Below are positions 24,196 to 32,924 of a stretch of 61,555 nt of DNA, one piece after another. Made by a program: the position numbers and the translations under genes. The DNA is taken from contig CAMYZO010000005.1 in assembly GCA_947303855.1 (NCBI GenBank), forward strand, positions 1-61,555, given 5' to 3'. Position 1 is the first letter of the stretch. The number at the start of each line of letters is the position of its first letter. The notes beneath the pieces were generated by a model that saw nothing but the letters and a program-made list of their open reading frames with translations, made no database searches and had not been told where the DNA came from. The stretch is from an uncultured Prevotellaceae bacterium (lineage in GTDB: Bacteria > Bacteroidota > Bacteroidia > Bacteroidales > Bacteroidaceae).

Positions 24196-24271
24196 CACCC
24201 GATTTCGGCGCGAAGCCGTAAATTTTTTCAAGATAGCAAGAAATTATTAACATTTTAAAGACTAAAAAATT

Positions 24272-24508
24272 ATGTCAGAAATTGAAAGCAAAGTAAAGGC
24301 AATTATTGTAGACAAACTGGGTGTTGACGAGGCTGAAGTTAAGCCCGAAGCAAGCTTCACTAACGATCTCGGCGCTGATTCGCTTGATACCGTTGAGCTG
24401 ATTATGGAGTTTGAGAAGGAGTTCGGCATTTCTATTCCCGATGATAAGGCTGAGAAGATCGGCACCGTTGGTGACGCCATCGCTTATATCGAGGAGAATT
24501 CAAAATAA
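24272..24508 (+). CDS. acpP: Acyl carrier protein
   Basis: This 78-residue acidic four-helix protein has the phosphopantetheine attachment serine in [18 protein letters not shown]. It carries growing acyl chains in type II fatty acid synthesis. It is first in acpP-fabF-rnc, a conserved order in Bacteroidota. A strong hairpin separates it from fabF, which may let acpP accumulate well above fabF. Confidence 0.97.
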   Translation: MSEIESKVKAIIVDKLGVDEAEVKPEASFTNDLGADSLDTVELIMEFEKEFGISIPDDKAEKIGTVGDAIAYIEENSK

Positions 24509-24521
24509 ATAAATTGCTTAC

Positions 24522-24566
24522 TTAGCCCCCTAAGTTCTTGGCATGTCTAAGAACTTAGGGGGCTAA
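24522..24566 (+). other. 18-bp perfect inverted repeat between acpP and fabF
   Basis: Arms 24522-24539 and 24549-24566 are perfectly complementary around a 9-nt loop. There is no T-tract after it, so it is more likely an attenuator, mRNA-stabilising or processing stem than a simple terminator. The fabF ATG follows 14 nt later, close enough to affect translation. Confidence 0.85.
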
Positions 24567-24580
24567 CATTACCAATAAAT

Positions 24581-25843
24581 ATGGAATTAAAAAGAGTAGT
24601 TGTAACAGGTCTGGGCGCCGTTACGCCCGTCGGCAACACTCCTGAGGAGATGTGGAAGAACCTGCTTGCTGGAGTCAGTGGAGCAGCACCTATAACGCTT
24701 TTCGATACAACTTTATTCAAGACCAAGTTTGGCTGCGAGGTGAAAAACCTCAACGTGAACGACTATCTGGACCGCAAAGAGGCCCGCAAGATGGACCGTT
24801 ATACGCAGTTAGCCATGATAGCAGCCCAGCAGGCCATCAACGATTGTGGCATGGACCTGGAGCAGGTAGACAAGAACCGCATCGGCGTGGTCTTCGGTGT
24901 TGGTATCGGCGGTATCAAGACTTTTGAGGATGAGGTGATGTACTATGGTCAGCATGCCGCTGACGGTCCTAAGTTCAACCCCTTCTTCATCCCGAAGATG
25001 ATTGCCGATATCGCTGCCGGCCAGATTTCCATCCAGTATGGTTTCCACGGCCCCAACTATATCACGGCCTCTGCCTGTGCTTCGTCGTCGAACGCGCTGG
25101 CCGATGCCTTCAACCTCATCCGTCTGGGCAAGGCCAACGCCATCGTTGCCGGTGGTGCCGAGGCAGCCATCTGCGCTACCGGCGTAGGCGGCTTCAACGC
25201 CATGCACGCCCTGTCTACCCGTAACGATGAGCCTGAGAAGGCCAGCCGCCCCTTCAGCGCCAGCCGTGATGGCTTTATCATGGGCGAGGGTGCCGGCTGT
25301 CTCATCCTGGAGGAGCTGGAGCATGCCAAGGCCCGTGGTGCCAAGATCTATGCTGAGATGGTTGGTGCCGGCATGAGTGCCGACGCCCACCATATCACCG
25401 CCTCTCATCCCGAGGGCCTGGGTGCCAAACTCGTCATGCAGAATGCCTTAGAGGATGCACAGCTGCAGCCTGAGGATATCGACTATATCAATGTACACGG
25501 TACCAGCACACATGTCGGCGACATCTCTGAGGCCAAGGCCATCAAGGAGGTCTTCGGCGATGCAGCCTTCAAGCTGAACATCTCGTCAACGAAGTCGATG
25601 ACGGGTCACCTGCTGGGTGCTGCCGGCGCTGTCGAGGCCATGGTCACCGTCCTGGCCGTCAAGAACGATATTGTGCCGCCCACCATCAACCACGAGGAGG
25701 GTGACGATGATCCTGAGATAGACTATAACCTGAACTTCACCTTCAACAAGGCACAGCAGCGCACGGTACGTGCCGGTCTGTCGAACACCTTCGGTTTCGG
25801 TGGCCACAATGCCTGTGTCGTCTTCAAGAAGTATGAGGCTTAA
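24581..25843 (+). CDS. fabF: 3-oxoacyl-ACP synthase II
   Basis: This 420-residue thiolase-fold condensing enzyme has the nucleophilic Cys in TASACASSSNA (about 166) and the two histidines in INVHGTSTHVGD (about 305) and SMTGHLLGAAGA (about 342). It elongates acyl-ACP with malonyl-ACP. Length and start (MELKRVVVTGLGAVTPVG) are typical. The rnc start codon lies inside its last codons, giving an 11-bp overlap. Confidence 0.97.
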   Translation: MELKRVVVTGLGAVTPVGNTPEEMWKNLLAGVSGAAPITLFDTTLFKTKFGCEVKNLNVNDYLDRKEARKMDRYTQLAMIAAQQAINDCGMDLEQVDKNRIGVVFGVGIGGIKTFEDEVMYYGQHAADGPKFNPFFIPKMIADIAAGQISIQYGFHGPNYITASACASSSNALADAFNLIRLGKANAIVAGGAEAAICATGVGGFNAMHALSTRNDEPEKASRPFSASRDGFIMGEGAGCLILEELEHAKARGAKIYAEMVGAGMSADAHHITASHPEGLGAKLVMQNALEDAQLQPEDIDYINVHGTSTHVGDISEAKAIKEVFGDAAFKLNISSTKSMTGHLLGAAGAVEAMVTVLAVKNDIVPPTINHEEGDDDPEIDYNLNFTFNKAQQRTVRAGLSNTFGFGGHNACVVFKKYEA

Positions 25844-26861
25844 GGACATTATAGCACGTTTAAGGCTCCCTTTCCGCGAGGAGAAGGAGCTTTTTTCTTC
25901 TCTTTACGACATCATGGGCTTCTATCCCGACAACATCAGTTACTATAAACAGGCACTGATGCACAAGAGTGTGGGACGCCGCAATGAGAAAGGCAAGCCC
26001 CTGAACAACGAGCGGCTGGAGTTTCTGGGCGATGCCATGCTGGATGCTGCCGTCGGACACATTGTCTATGAGCACTTCCCTGGCAAGCGCGAGGGTTTTC
26101 TGACCAACACACGCTCCAAACTTGTCAGTCGCGACACGTTGGGAAAACTGGCCGAAGAGATGGGGCTGACACGGCTCATACTCTCGTCGGGACACAGCAA
26201 CTCGCACAACAGTTACATGGCCGGCAATGCCTTTGAGGCACTGGTGGGAGCCATCTACCTGGACCAGGGCTATGCTGCCGTCATGCGGTTCCTTGAGAAG
26301 CGCATCCTGGCCCGTGTCATCAACATCGACAAGGTAGCCTATAAGGAGGTGAACTTCAAGTCGAAGCTCCTGGAGTGGAGCCAGAAGAACCGCGTCCGGC
26401 TGGAGTACCGTATGCAGAAACAGGAGAAGGACAAGGAGAGCGGTTCGCCCGTCTTCAGCTTCCAGGTCTTCATGGAGGGCGTTGCCGGTGAGACCGGCAA
26501 GGGCTTCTCTAAGAAGGAGGCCCAGCAGCTGGCGTCAGAGGCCACATTGAAGCGCCTGAAGCGCGAGCCCCAGTTCATCGATGCCATCTTCGCCGCCAAG
26601 AGCGAGCGCACGAAGATGGAGGAGGAGCCCACCATGGCTGTTCCCTCGACCGAACAGGAGCAGGACTTCGTTATTCACCAGGAGCAGGCTTATGAGGCCC
26701 ATGAGGCCCATGAGCCCCATGAGCCCTATGAGCCCCATAGGCCCCATGAGGCCGCTGAGCCAGCCGACGATGAGTTCGACCTGAGCGACATCACGGCCAC
26801 GCCGCAAGAGCAGTCGCGCGAGGATATCATCGCCGCTGCCGAGGCCGCCGCTTTCTCCTAA
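25833..26861 (+). CDS. rnc: Ribonuclease III with a repeat-bearing C-terminal tail
   Basis: This 342-residue double-strand-specific RNase has the signature NNERLEFLGDAM (58-69), the second catalytic Glu region GNAFEALVGAIYLD, and a dsRNA-binding domain at about 170-255. The start at 25833 (MRLKDII) follows family alignment and overlaps the fabF stop; the longer in-frame extension from 25770 is a shadow of fabF. Roughly the last 80 residues are an acidic tail not found in the E. coli enzyme. It contains seven 9-bp repeats encoding units such as EAH, EPH and EPY. The tail is probably disordered. Confidence 0.93.
   Translation: MRLKDIIARLRLPFREEKELFSSLYDIMGFYPDNISYYKQALMHKSVGRRNEKGKPLNNERLEFLGDAMLDAAVGHIVYEHFPGKREGFLTNTRSKLVSRDTLGKLAEEMGLTRLILSSGHSNSHNSYMAGNAFEALVGAIYLDQGYAAVMRFLEKRILARVINIDKVAYKEVNFKSKLLEWSQKNRVRLEYRMQKQEKDKESGSPVFSFQVFMEGVAGETGKGFSKKEAQQLASEATLKRLKREPQFIDAIFAAKSERTKMEEEPTMAVPSTEQEQDFVIHQEQAYEAHEAHEPHEPYEPHRPHEAAEPADDEFDLSDITATPQEQSREDIIAAAEAAAFS
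26694..26756 (+). repeat. Seven 9-bp GAGGCCCAT-type units inside rnc
   Basis: Tandem units GAGGCCCAT, GAGGCCCAT, GAGCCCCAT, GAGCCCTAT, GAGCCCCAT, AGGCCCCAT and GAGGCCGCT keep the frame and encode an E-[AP]-[HY] repeat near the C-terminus of RNase III. Confidence 0.9.
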
Positions 26862-26891
26862 ACGACACAACAAACTACTAACCTAAAGCAC

Positions 26892-29800
26892 ATGAAACGA
26901 TTATGGACTATGGCAGTCGCCGTACTGCTGACGGCCGCTGTGGCCGATGTGGCCGCACAGCCGGCATGGCCTGAGGTGAAGAACGAGACCAAGGCTGGCA
27001 GCCGCTGGTGGTGGCTGGGTTCTGCCGTTGACGAGGCCAACCTGAAGTGGAACATTGAGCAGTATGCCCAGGCGGGCATCGGCACGCTGGAGATTACACC
27101 TATCTACGGTGTGAAGGGCAATGCGTCGAAAAACATCAGCTTCCTCAGTCAGCAGTGGCTTAACATGCTGAAGTATGCCAAGGAGCAGGGTACGCTCAAT
27201 GGCATCGACATCGACATGACCACCGGCACGGGATGGCCCTTCGGCGGTCCGATGGTGAAAGCCGCCGAGTCGGCCAGCAAACTTGTCACCGAGGACACGA
27301 AACTGACCGGCGACGGCATCAGCGAGAAGACCGTCACCCTGGCCGGCAGCGGCACGCTGCAGCGCGTCCTGGCCTATCCGCAGAAGGGTAACGACGGCAC
27401 CATGACCGACCTGACTAACTTGGTGGATAGCAGGAAGGTGAAGTGGACGGCTCCGGCAGGCGACTGGCGCATCATTGCCGTCTACTGCCAGACCGGGGTG
27501 ATGCAGGTGAAGCGTCCGTCGCCGGGCAGTGAGGGCAACGTCCTCGACCATTTCGATGCCGAGGCTGTGAAGAACTACCTGGCCTGGTTTGACAAGCGCT
27601 ATGAGGCTGGCGGCAACGTCTTCCCCCGTTCCTACTTCAACGACTCCTACGAGATATCGGGTGCCGACTGGACACGCGACATGTTTGCACAGTTCGAGAA
27701 ATACCGAGGCTACAAGTTGGAGACCGTCATGGACAAGCTCCTCGACAAAGACCAGCAGGTGCTGGCCGACTACCGCCAGACGCTCTCCGACATGCTGCTC
27801 CATAACTTCACCGAGCAGTGGACGGCCTGGGCACACAGCCACGGGGCCACCACCCGCAACCAGGCCCACGGGTCGCCTGGCAACCTGATAGACCTCTACG
27901 CTGCTGCCGACATCCCTGAGATAGAGAGCTTTTATCTGTCAGACTTCGGCATCAAGGGATTGCGCCGCGACGACGGTTTCACCATGCAGGCCCTGAGCAG
28001 TCTGCCCACGCTGAAATACGCCTCGAGCGCTGCCCACATCACCGGCAAGCCGCTGGTGTCGAGCGAGTCGATGACGTGGCTCACGGAACATTTCCGCTCG
28101 TCGCTGTCGCAGATGAAGCCCGAACTCGACCAGCTCTTCGTGGCCGGCGTCAACCACGTCTTGTTCCACGGCACGGCCTACTCGCCACAGGAGGCTGCCT
28201 GGCCGGGATGGAAATTCTATGCCGCCGTCGACATGAGTCCCACCAACAGCATCTGGCGCGACGCTCCGCAGCTGATGAAGTACATCGAGCGGGTGCAGAG
28301 TTTCCTGCAGATGGGACAGCCCGACAACGACCTGCTGGTCTACGCCCCTTTTGCCTACGCCATGCACAAGAAGACGGGCGATTTTGCCAACCGCATGGTG
28401 CAGTTCGACATTAACCACATGGACACCCGCATGAGCGAACTGGCCAAGTGTGTCAACGCCATAGAGGCAGCAGGACTGGACTGCGACTACACCAGCGAGC
28501 GGCATCTGATGACCACTACCTACACCGACGGACAGTTGCAGACGGCTGCCGGTACGCGCTACAAGGCGCTGGTGGTGCCCGTCAGCACCAACCTGCCCGA
28601 CAGCGTGAAGAGCCACCTCGACGCCCTTGCCGCCCAGGGAGCCACCATCGTCTACGACTATAAGGACGAGACGCTGGGCGCACTCAATGTCAAGGGCGAG
28701 TCGCTGCGCACCAGTCTGGGACTGAAGATGATTCGGCGTCGCCATGCCGCCGGCTATCATTATTTCATCGTCAACCTCTCTGACAAAGACGTGGAGGGCT
28801 ACACCGAGCTGGCCGTGCCCTTTGCCAGCGTCGTGCAGTTCAACCCGCTGACAGGTGCCATTGCCGATGCCGCCACCGACGGCTCACGGGTCTATGTCGG
28901 TCTGAAGTCAGGACAGTCGGTCATCCTGCAGACCTTCGATGCCGCCACGACGTCGGGCAGTGCCCCACAGCCTGTGCAGGAGATGACGGCGGTCAAGTTA
29001 GACGGCCGGTGGCGCCTCTCGTTCACCGACGACAGCTATCCCCAGATGGCCGGAAAGAGCTACGAACTGGACGGTCCTCAGACCTGGGAAACCCTCGATG
29101 CTGAGACTGCCCGCCTGATGGGAACAGGCATCTATGAGACCACCTTCACCGTGACGCCCCAGCAGATGCAGACCGCCACCGGCGGCTTCCGCCTGGACCT
29201 CGGCGATGTGCGCGAGAGTGCCCGTGTGTGGGTAAATGGCGAATATATCGGCTGTGCCTGGTCGGTACCCTATGTCCTCGACTGTCAGGGACTGGTACAC
29301 GAGGGCGACAACACGCTGAAGATTGAGGTCACCAACCTGCCCGCCAACCGCATCCGCCAGATGGACATCGACGGCATCGTATGGCGCATCTTCGAGGATA
29401 CCAACATCAACAGCATCTCCGGCAGCACCGACTATAAGAAATGGGCACTCATGCCCTCAGGACTGAACAGCAGTGTGAAGCTCGTCCTGCTGGCCTCCCA
29501 CGAGAAGGCCATGACGGCCCAGATGACAGAGATGCGACAGAACGGCAGCGGCGACTATGAGCCCGTCTACCAGTTAGCAACGCTCAACGGTCAGCCCATC
29601 ACCACCGTCAGTGCCACCGATGCCGCTAACGAGCCGTTTACGGGACTGACAACCACCATGGCCGCCGACGGCACGGCAGAGGTCACCGTCACGGGTATGG
29701 CCGCTGCCGGCATCACCCTGAAGGCCACCGATGCCACTGGTGCCGACTATTATGCCTGCGTGCCTGCCAACGGCCCATACGAGCAGACCATGGCCATCGA

Positions 29801-30362
29801 CTTCACAGCCGACCAGGAACCCCTTGGCGGCTGGCAGAAACTGGCCAGCACCTCTACCATCAAAGGCTTTGAGGGAACAGGTAAACTGGAGTGGTACCGC
29901 TCCAAGACCAGTGGCAAGGCCGTCAGCCTCTACGACGGTGTCACCTTCAGCAGCACGGCGTCAAACTACTATTTCTACTTCCTGGGCTATGGCATGAATG
30001 CCAACAACGACTTCCAGGCAGAGTTAGCGGCTACCGAAGGCACCATCGTGCAGCACACCTATCTGGTAGGCTCAGACAGCGGCAGTGCCGTCTACGACGC
30101 TGCCAACGCCCAGACACACTTCTACATGGGCGACAGCGACCACACCTCGCTCAGCATCGAGATGCCTGGCAACAAGAGCTATTATGTCCACCGCCTGCTC
30201 AGTGCCTACAAGCCCAAGCATGCCGTCAGCGGCATACAGTCGGCGGTCAACCGCCTGCCTGACGCCGCCCCCGATGTCTACTACAACCTGCAGGGCCAGC
30301 GAGTCAGTCAGCCTGTCAGGGGCATCTATATCAAGAACCAGCGCAAGGTGTTGGTACGATAG
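26892..30362 (+). CDS. GH106-like glycoside hydrolase (alpha-L-rhamnosidase type)
   Basis: This 1156-residue secreted protein has a signal peptide (residues 1-22). The N-terminal barrel has GH106 features: WPEVKNETKAGSRWWWLGSAV, MTTGTGWPFGGP, FPRSYFNDSYEISGADWT, ARNQAHGSPGNLID-like TRNQAHGSPGNLIDLY and PLVSSESMTWLTEHF. A beta-sandwich (GFRLDLGDVRESARVWVNGEYIGCAW) follows at about 760-830. The last 30 residues (VYYNLQGQRVSQPVRGIYI) match a C-terminal motif common in Prevotella secreted proteins, perhaps an anchoring or secretion signal. It sits 30 bp after rnc with no clear promoter of its own, an odd partner for a housekeeping operon. Confidence 0.85.
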   Translation: MKRLWTMAVAVLLTAAVADVAAQPAWPEVKNETKAGSRWWWLGSAVDEANLKWNIEQYAQAGIGTLEITPIYGVKGNASKNISFLSQQWLNMLKYAKEQGTLNGIDIDMTTGTGWPFGGPMVKAAESASKLVTEDTKLTGDGISEKTVTLAGSGTLQRVLAYPQKGNDGTMTDLTNLVDSRKVKWTAPAGDWRIIAVYCQTGVMQVKRPSPGSEGNVLDHFDAEAVKNYLAWFDKRYEAGGNVFPRSYFNDSYEISGADWTRDMFAQFEKYRGYKLETVMDKLLDKDQQVLADYRQTLSDMLLHNFTEQWTAWAHSHGATTRNQAHGSPGNLIDLYAAADIPEIESFYLSDFGIKGLRRDDGFTMQALSSLPTLKYASSAAHITGKPLVSSESMTWLTEHFRSSLSQMKPELDQLFVAGVNHVLFHGTAYSPQEAAWPGWKFYAAVDMSPTNSIWRDAPQLMKYIERVQSFLQMGQPDNDLLVYAPFAYAMHKKTGDFANRMVQFDINHMDTRMSELAKCVNAIEAAGLDCDYTSERHLMTTTYTDGQLQTAAGTRYKALVVPVSTNLPDSVKSHLDALAAQGATIVYDYKDETLGALNVKGESLRTSLGLKMIRRRHAAGYHYFIVNLSDKDVEGYTELAVPFASVVQFNPLTGAIADAATDGSRVYVGLKSGQSVILQTFDAATTSGSAPQPVQEMTAVKLDGRWRLSFTDDSYPQMAGKSYELDGPQTWETLDAETARLMGTGIYETTFTVTPQQMQTATGGFRLDLGDVRESARVWVNGEYIGCAWSVPYVLDCQGLVHEGDNTLKIEVTNLPANRIRQMDIDGIVWRIFEDTNINSISGSTDYKKWALMPSGLNSSVKLVLLASHEKAMTAQMTEMRQNGSGDYEPVYQLATLNGQPITTVSATDAANEPFTGLTTTMAADGTAEVTVTGMAAAGITLKATDATGADYYACVPANGPYEQTMAIDFTADQEPLGGWQKLASTSTIKGFEGTGKLEWYRSKTSGKAVSLYDGVTFSSTASNYYFYFLGYGMNANNDFQAELAATEGTIVQHTYLVGSDSGSAVYDAANAQTHFYMGDSDHTSLSIEMPGNKSYYVHRLLSAYKPKHAVSGIQSAVNRLPDAAPDVYYNLQGQRVSQPVRGIYIKNQRKVLVR

Positions 30363-30366
30363 GATA

Positions 30367-30405
30367 AAATGATGGAGCCCACCAAACCGGTGGGCTCCAT
30401 CATTT
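30367..30405. terminator. Bidirectional terminator between the GH106 gene and ispG
   Basis: Perfect 17-bp arms (30367-30383 and 30389-30405) flank a 5-nt loop, with A- and T-rich ends on both strands. It lies between the converging GH106 and ispG stops. Confidence 0.85.
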
Positions 30406-30410
30406 CAGTA

Positions 30411-31802
30411 TCAAGAGTTTTTGGTGTCGTTGTCAATGAGTTGCAGAAGCCGTTCTACGGCCTCCTCCTCGGGTATGTTCTTGAGCACACACTCCTTGCC
30501 TTTGTAAAGAGAAATCTTCCCGCGTCCGGCACCAACGTAGCCGTAGTCGGCATCGGCCATCTCGCCCGGACCGTTGACGATGCAGCCCATGATGCCTATC
30601 TTCAAGCCTACCAGATGGCTCGTGGCCGCCTTGATGCGCTGGATGGTGTCCTGAAGGTTGTAGAGCGTACGGCCACAGCCGGGACAGGAGATATACTCCG
30701 TCTTGGTGAACTTCACGCGGGCGGCCTGCAGGAGAGCACCCCCCAACCCCTCCAAAAGGAGGGGAGAATAACTCGGTGAATGTATCTCTACCTCGGTAGC
30801 CTTGCGGTCGATAAGCGTCGAAGAGGCGGCCATGGCGGCTTTCAGTTGCAGTGTCTCCCAGTCAGGCGCATCAATATAGAGATGCAGCGTATCGCCCTCA
30901 ATCCACATCCGCTCCTGACTCCCCTCCTTTTGGAGGGGTAGGGGGAGGCTTCGCGAGAGGTCTACCAGTTTGCGGGCAACGGGAATCTCGCACTCCGGCT
31001 CCTCGGAGAGCGACACGCGGATGGTGTCGCCGATGCCCTCGGTCAGCAGGGCGCCGATGCCCACGGCCGACTTGATGCGGCCGTCCTCGCCCTCGCCGGC
31101 CTCGGTGACGCCAAGGTGCAGCGGGTAGTGCATGTCCTCACGGTCCATGGCCTTGACCAGCAGGCGGACCGACTGTACCATCACCACGGTGTTGCTGGCT
31201 TTGATGGAGATGACCACGTCGTCGAACTGTTCGCGCCGGAAGATGCGGAGAAACTCCATGCAGCTCTCTACAATGCCCTCAGGTGTGTCGCCATAGCGCG
31301 ACATGATGCGGTCGGAGAGTGAGCCGTGGTTCACGCCGATGCGGACGGCGGTGTGGTGGGCCTTGCAGATATTAATAAAAGGTACGAGCCGTGCCTCAAT
31401 CTTCTGCAGCTCCTCCTGATATTCCTCGTCGGTGTACTCCAAGTGCTTGAACGTGCGGCCGGGGTCAACATAGTTGCCGGGGTTGATGCGCACCTTCTCA
31501 CAGTACTGTGCGGCCACATCGGCGGTGTGGGCGGTGAAGTGGACATCGGCCACCAAGGGCTGCGTGTAGCCGTCAGCCTTCAGCCGTGCCGAGATGTTCT
31601 TCATGTTCTCAGCCTCACGGGTGCCCTGTGTGGTGAACCGCACCAGCTCGCCGCCGGCATCGATAATGCGCTTGGCCTGGGCCACACACCCCTCGGTGTC
31701 GTTGGTATCGGTGGTGGCCATCGACTGTATGCGGATGGGGTTCGGGCCACCGATAGCGATGTTGCCCACATGGGCGACACTGCTAATTCGTCTTGTACTC
31801 AT
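30411..31802 (-). CDS. ispG: 4-hydroxy-3-methylbut-2-enyl diphosphate synthase
   Basis: This 463-residue iron-sulfur enzyme acts in the MEP isoprenoid pathway. The TIM barrel opens with GGPNPIRIQSMATTDTNDTE, and the C-terminal 4Fe-4S domain has ISCPGCGRTLYNLQ and GIMGCIVNGPGEMADADYGYVG. Bacteroidota IspG carries a linker domain between them; here it is short. Two copies of one GC-rich hairpin element, in opposite orientations, are read in frame at about residues 285-296 (SLPLPLQKEGSQ) and 344-353 (YSPLLLEGLGG), bracketing the remaining linker. The gene overlaps purE by 20 bp and ends at a strong terminator. Confidence 0.95.
   Translation of the reverse strand: MSTRRISSVAHVGNIAIGGPNPIRIQSMATTDTNDTEGCVAQAKRIIDAGGELVRFTTQGTREAENMKNISARLKADGYTQPLVADVHFTAHTADVAAQYCEKVRINPGNYVDPGRTFKHLEYTDEEYQEELQKIEARLVPFINICKAHHTAVRIGVNHGSLSDRIMSRYGDTPEGIVESCMEFLRIFRREQFDDVVISIKASNTVVMVQSVRLLVKAMDREDMHYPLHLGVTEAGEGEDGRIKSAVGIGALLTEGIGDTIRVSLSEEPECEIPVARKLVDLSRSLPLPLQKEGSQERMWIEGDTLHLYIDAPDWETLQLKAAMAASSTLIDRKATEVEIHSPSYSPLLLEGLGGALLQAARVKFTKTEYISCPGCGRTLYNLQDTIQRIKAATSHLVGLKIGIMGCIVNGPGEMADADYGYVGAGRGKISLYKGKECVLKNIPEEEAVERLLQLIDNDTKNS
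30741..30764. repeat. GC-rich hairpin element, copy 1, in frame in ispG
   Basis: CCCCTCC-AAAA-GGAGGGG (30747-30764) plus the flanking CCCCAA. The core is the exact reverse complement of 30921-30938. It encodes SPLLLEGLGG on the minus strand. Confidence 0.85.
30919..30946. repeat. GC-rich hairpin element, copy 2, in frame in ispG
   Basis: CCCCTCC-TTTT-GGAGGGG (30921-30938) followed by TAGGGGGAGG. Over about 28 bp it matches the inverse of copy 1 at all but two positions. It encodes LPLPLQKEGS on the minus strand. Confidence 0.85.
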
Positions 31803-32289
31803 ACTTGATTTCTGCTAATTCCTTGTTGGCCTTCTCAATCTTGGCCTTCAGACCGGCCTTGTAGTCAGCGAGACGCTGGGCTATCTGCCCGTCGCCTAAG
31901 GCCAGCATCTCAACAGCCAGGATGGCAGCGTTCTGGGCACCGTTCACACCGACGGTGGCAACAGGTATGCCCGGGGGCATCTGGATGATGCTGAGCATGG
32001 CGTCCAGACCGTCGAGCATACCCTTGATGGGCACGCCGATGACGGGCAGGGTGGTGCTGGCGGCAATGACGCCGGGCAGGGCGGCAGCCATGCCGGCAGC
32101 GGCGATAATGACCTTGAGGCCGCGTCCCTTTGCCGAGCGTGCAAACTGCTCGACGGCCTCTGGTGTGCGGTGGGCTGAGAGGGCGTTGACCTCAAACGGT
32201 ACCTGCAGCTCGTCGAGCAGCTTGCAGGCTTTCTCCATGACGGGCAGGTCGCTGGTGCTGCCCATGATAATGCTTACTTGTGGATCCAT
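31783..32289 (-). CDS. purE: N5-carboxyaminoimidazole ribonucleotide mutase
   Basis: This 168-residue protein is a class I PurE: IIMGSTSDLPVMEKA, VNALSAHRTPE, IIAAAGMAAALPGVIAA, GVPIKGMLDGLDAMLSI and MPPGIPVATVGVNGAQNAAILA. It rearranges N5-CAIR to CAIR in purine synthesis. It lies 14 bp after the PAP2 gene and overlaps ispG by 20 bp, so the leftward operon appears continuous. Confidence 0.96.
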   Translation of the reverse strand: MDPQVSIIMGSTSDLPVMEKACKLLDELQVPFEVNALSAHRTPEAVEQFARSAKGRGLKVIIAAAGMAAALPGVIAASTTLPVIGVPIKGMLDGLDAMLSIIQMPPGIPVATVGVNGAQNAAILAVEMLALGDGQIAQRLADYKAGLKAKIEKANKELAEIKYEYKTN

Positions 32290-32303
32290 ATATTATCTCT
32301 GTT

Positions 32304-32924
32304 TTATAAGTACACAATCCCGACAATGGCACAGACAATGCCGACGAGGAACCCCGTGACCACCTGCGAGAGCGTGTGCTGGCGCAGAATCATACGGCTG
32401 CTGCCCAGTATGCCGGCAATGATAAGTACGAGGCATGTCCACCACGTAGGGTTGAATCGGAACACCTCGGAGAAGACATAGATGGCACCTGCCACGCCGC
32501 CGATGGCTGCCGTGTGGGTGGATATCTTCCACCACACATTAATCAGGGCACAGACTATCTGGATGATGAGTGCTGAGGCCACGATGCTGCGCATAAAGTA
32601 GGGGATGTGCATCTGTTCCATGATGTGCAGACAGGTGAAGTAGCACAGGATGGATATCAGGTATGGCACGACGCGGCGCTCCTTGATGCCCAGTTCAATG
32701 AGCGACCAGCCCTGGTAGCGCCGGTAGAGGTGGATGAGAAACGTTGGCAGCAGGATGGTAAAGATATAGACCACGGCAAGCACAAAGAACTTATAGGCTG
32801 GCTCATACTGGCGCAGATAGCTCAGGAAGAACAGTGCCGTCAGTCCCAGTATTGGCAGGTAGAAGGGTGTGAACACCATGCTCACCACTCTTGCCGTCAG
32901 TATAATTTGCTTTTCTCTTGTCAT
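32304..32924 (-). CDS. PAP2-family membrane phosphatase
   Basis: This 206-residue membrane protein has about five to six transmembrane helices and degenerate PAP2 motifs: KISTHTAAIGG (the SxH block) and GSSRMILRQHTLSQVVTGFLVG (the SRxxxxxH block). Family members dephosphorylate lipid phosphates such as undecaprenyl pyrophosphate or phosphatidylglycerol phosphate. The ATG overlaps the rpoN stop by 4 bp. The substrate cannot be inferred. Confidence 0.75.
   Translation of the reverse strand: MTREKQIILTARVVSMVFTPFYLPILGLTALFFLSYLRQYEPAYKFFVLAVVYIFTILLPTFLIHLYRRYQGWSLIELGIKERRVVPYLISILCYFTCLHIMEQMHIPYFMRSIVASALIIQIVCALINVWWKISTHTAAIGGVAGAIYVFSEVFRFNPTWWTCLVLIIAGILGSSRMILRQHTLSQVVTGFLVGIVCAIVGIVYL

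Noticed and set aside
24549..24580. Classical Rho-independent terminator after acpP
   Set aside because: The stem is strong but no T-run follows, and fabF starts 14 nt later, so I kept it as an unassigned regulatory stem.
25770..25832. Upstream start for RNase III
   Set aside because: The added 21 residues are a shadow of the fabF C-terminus; family alignment supports 25833.
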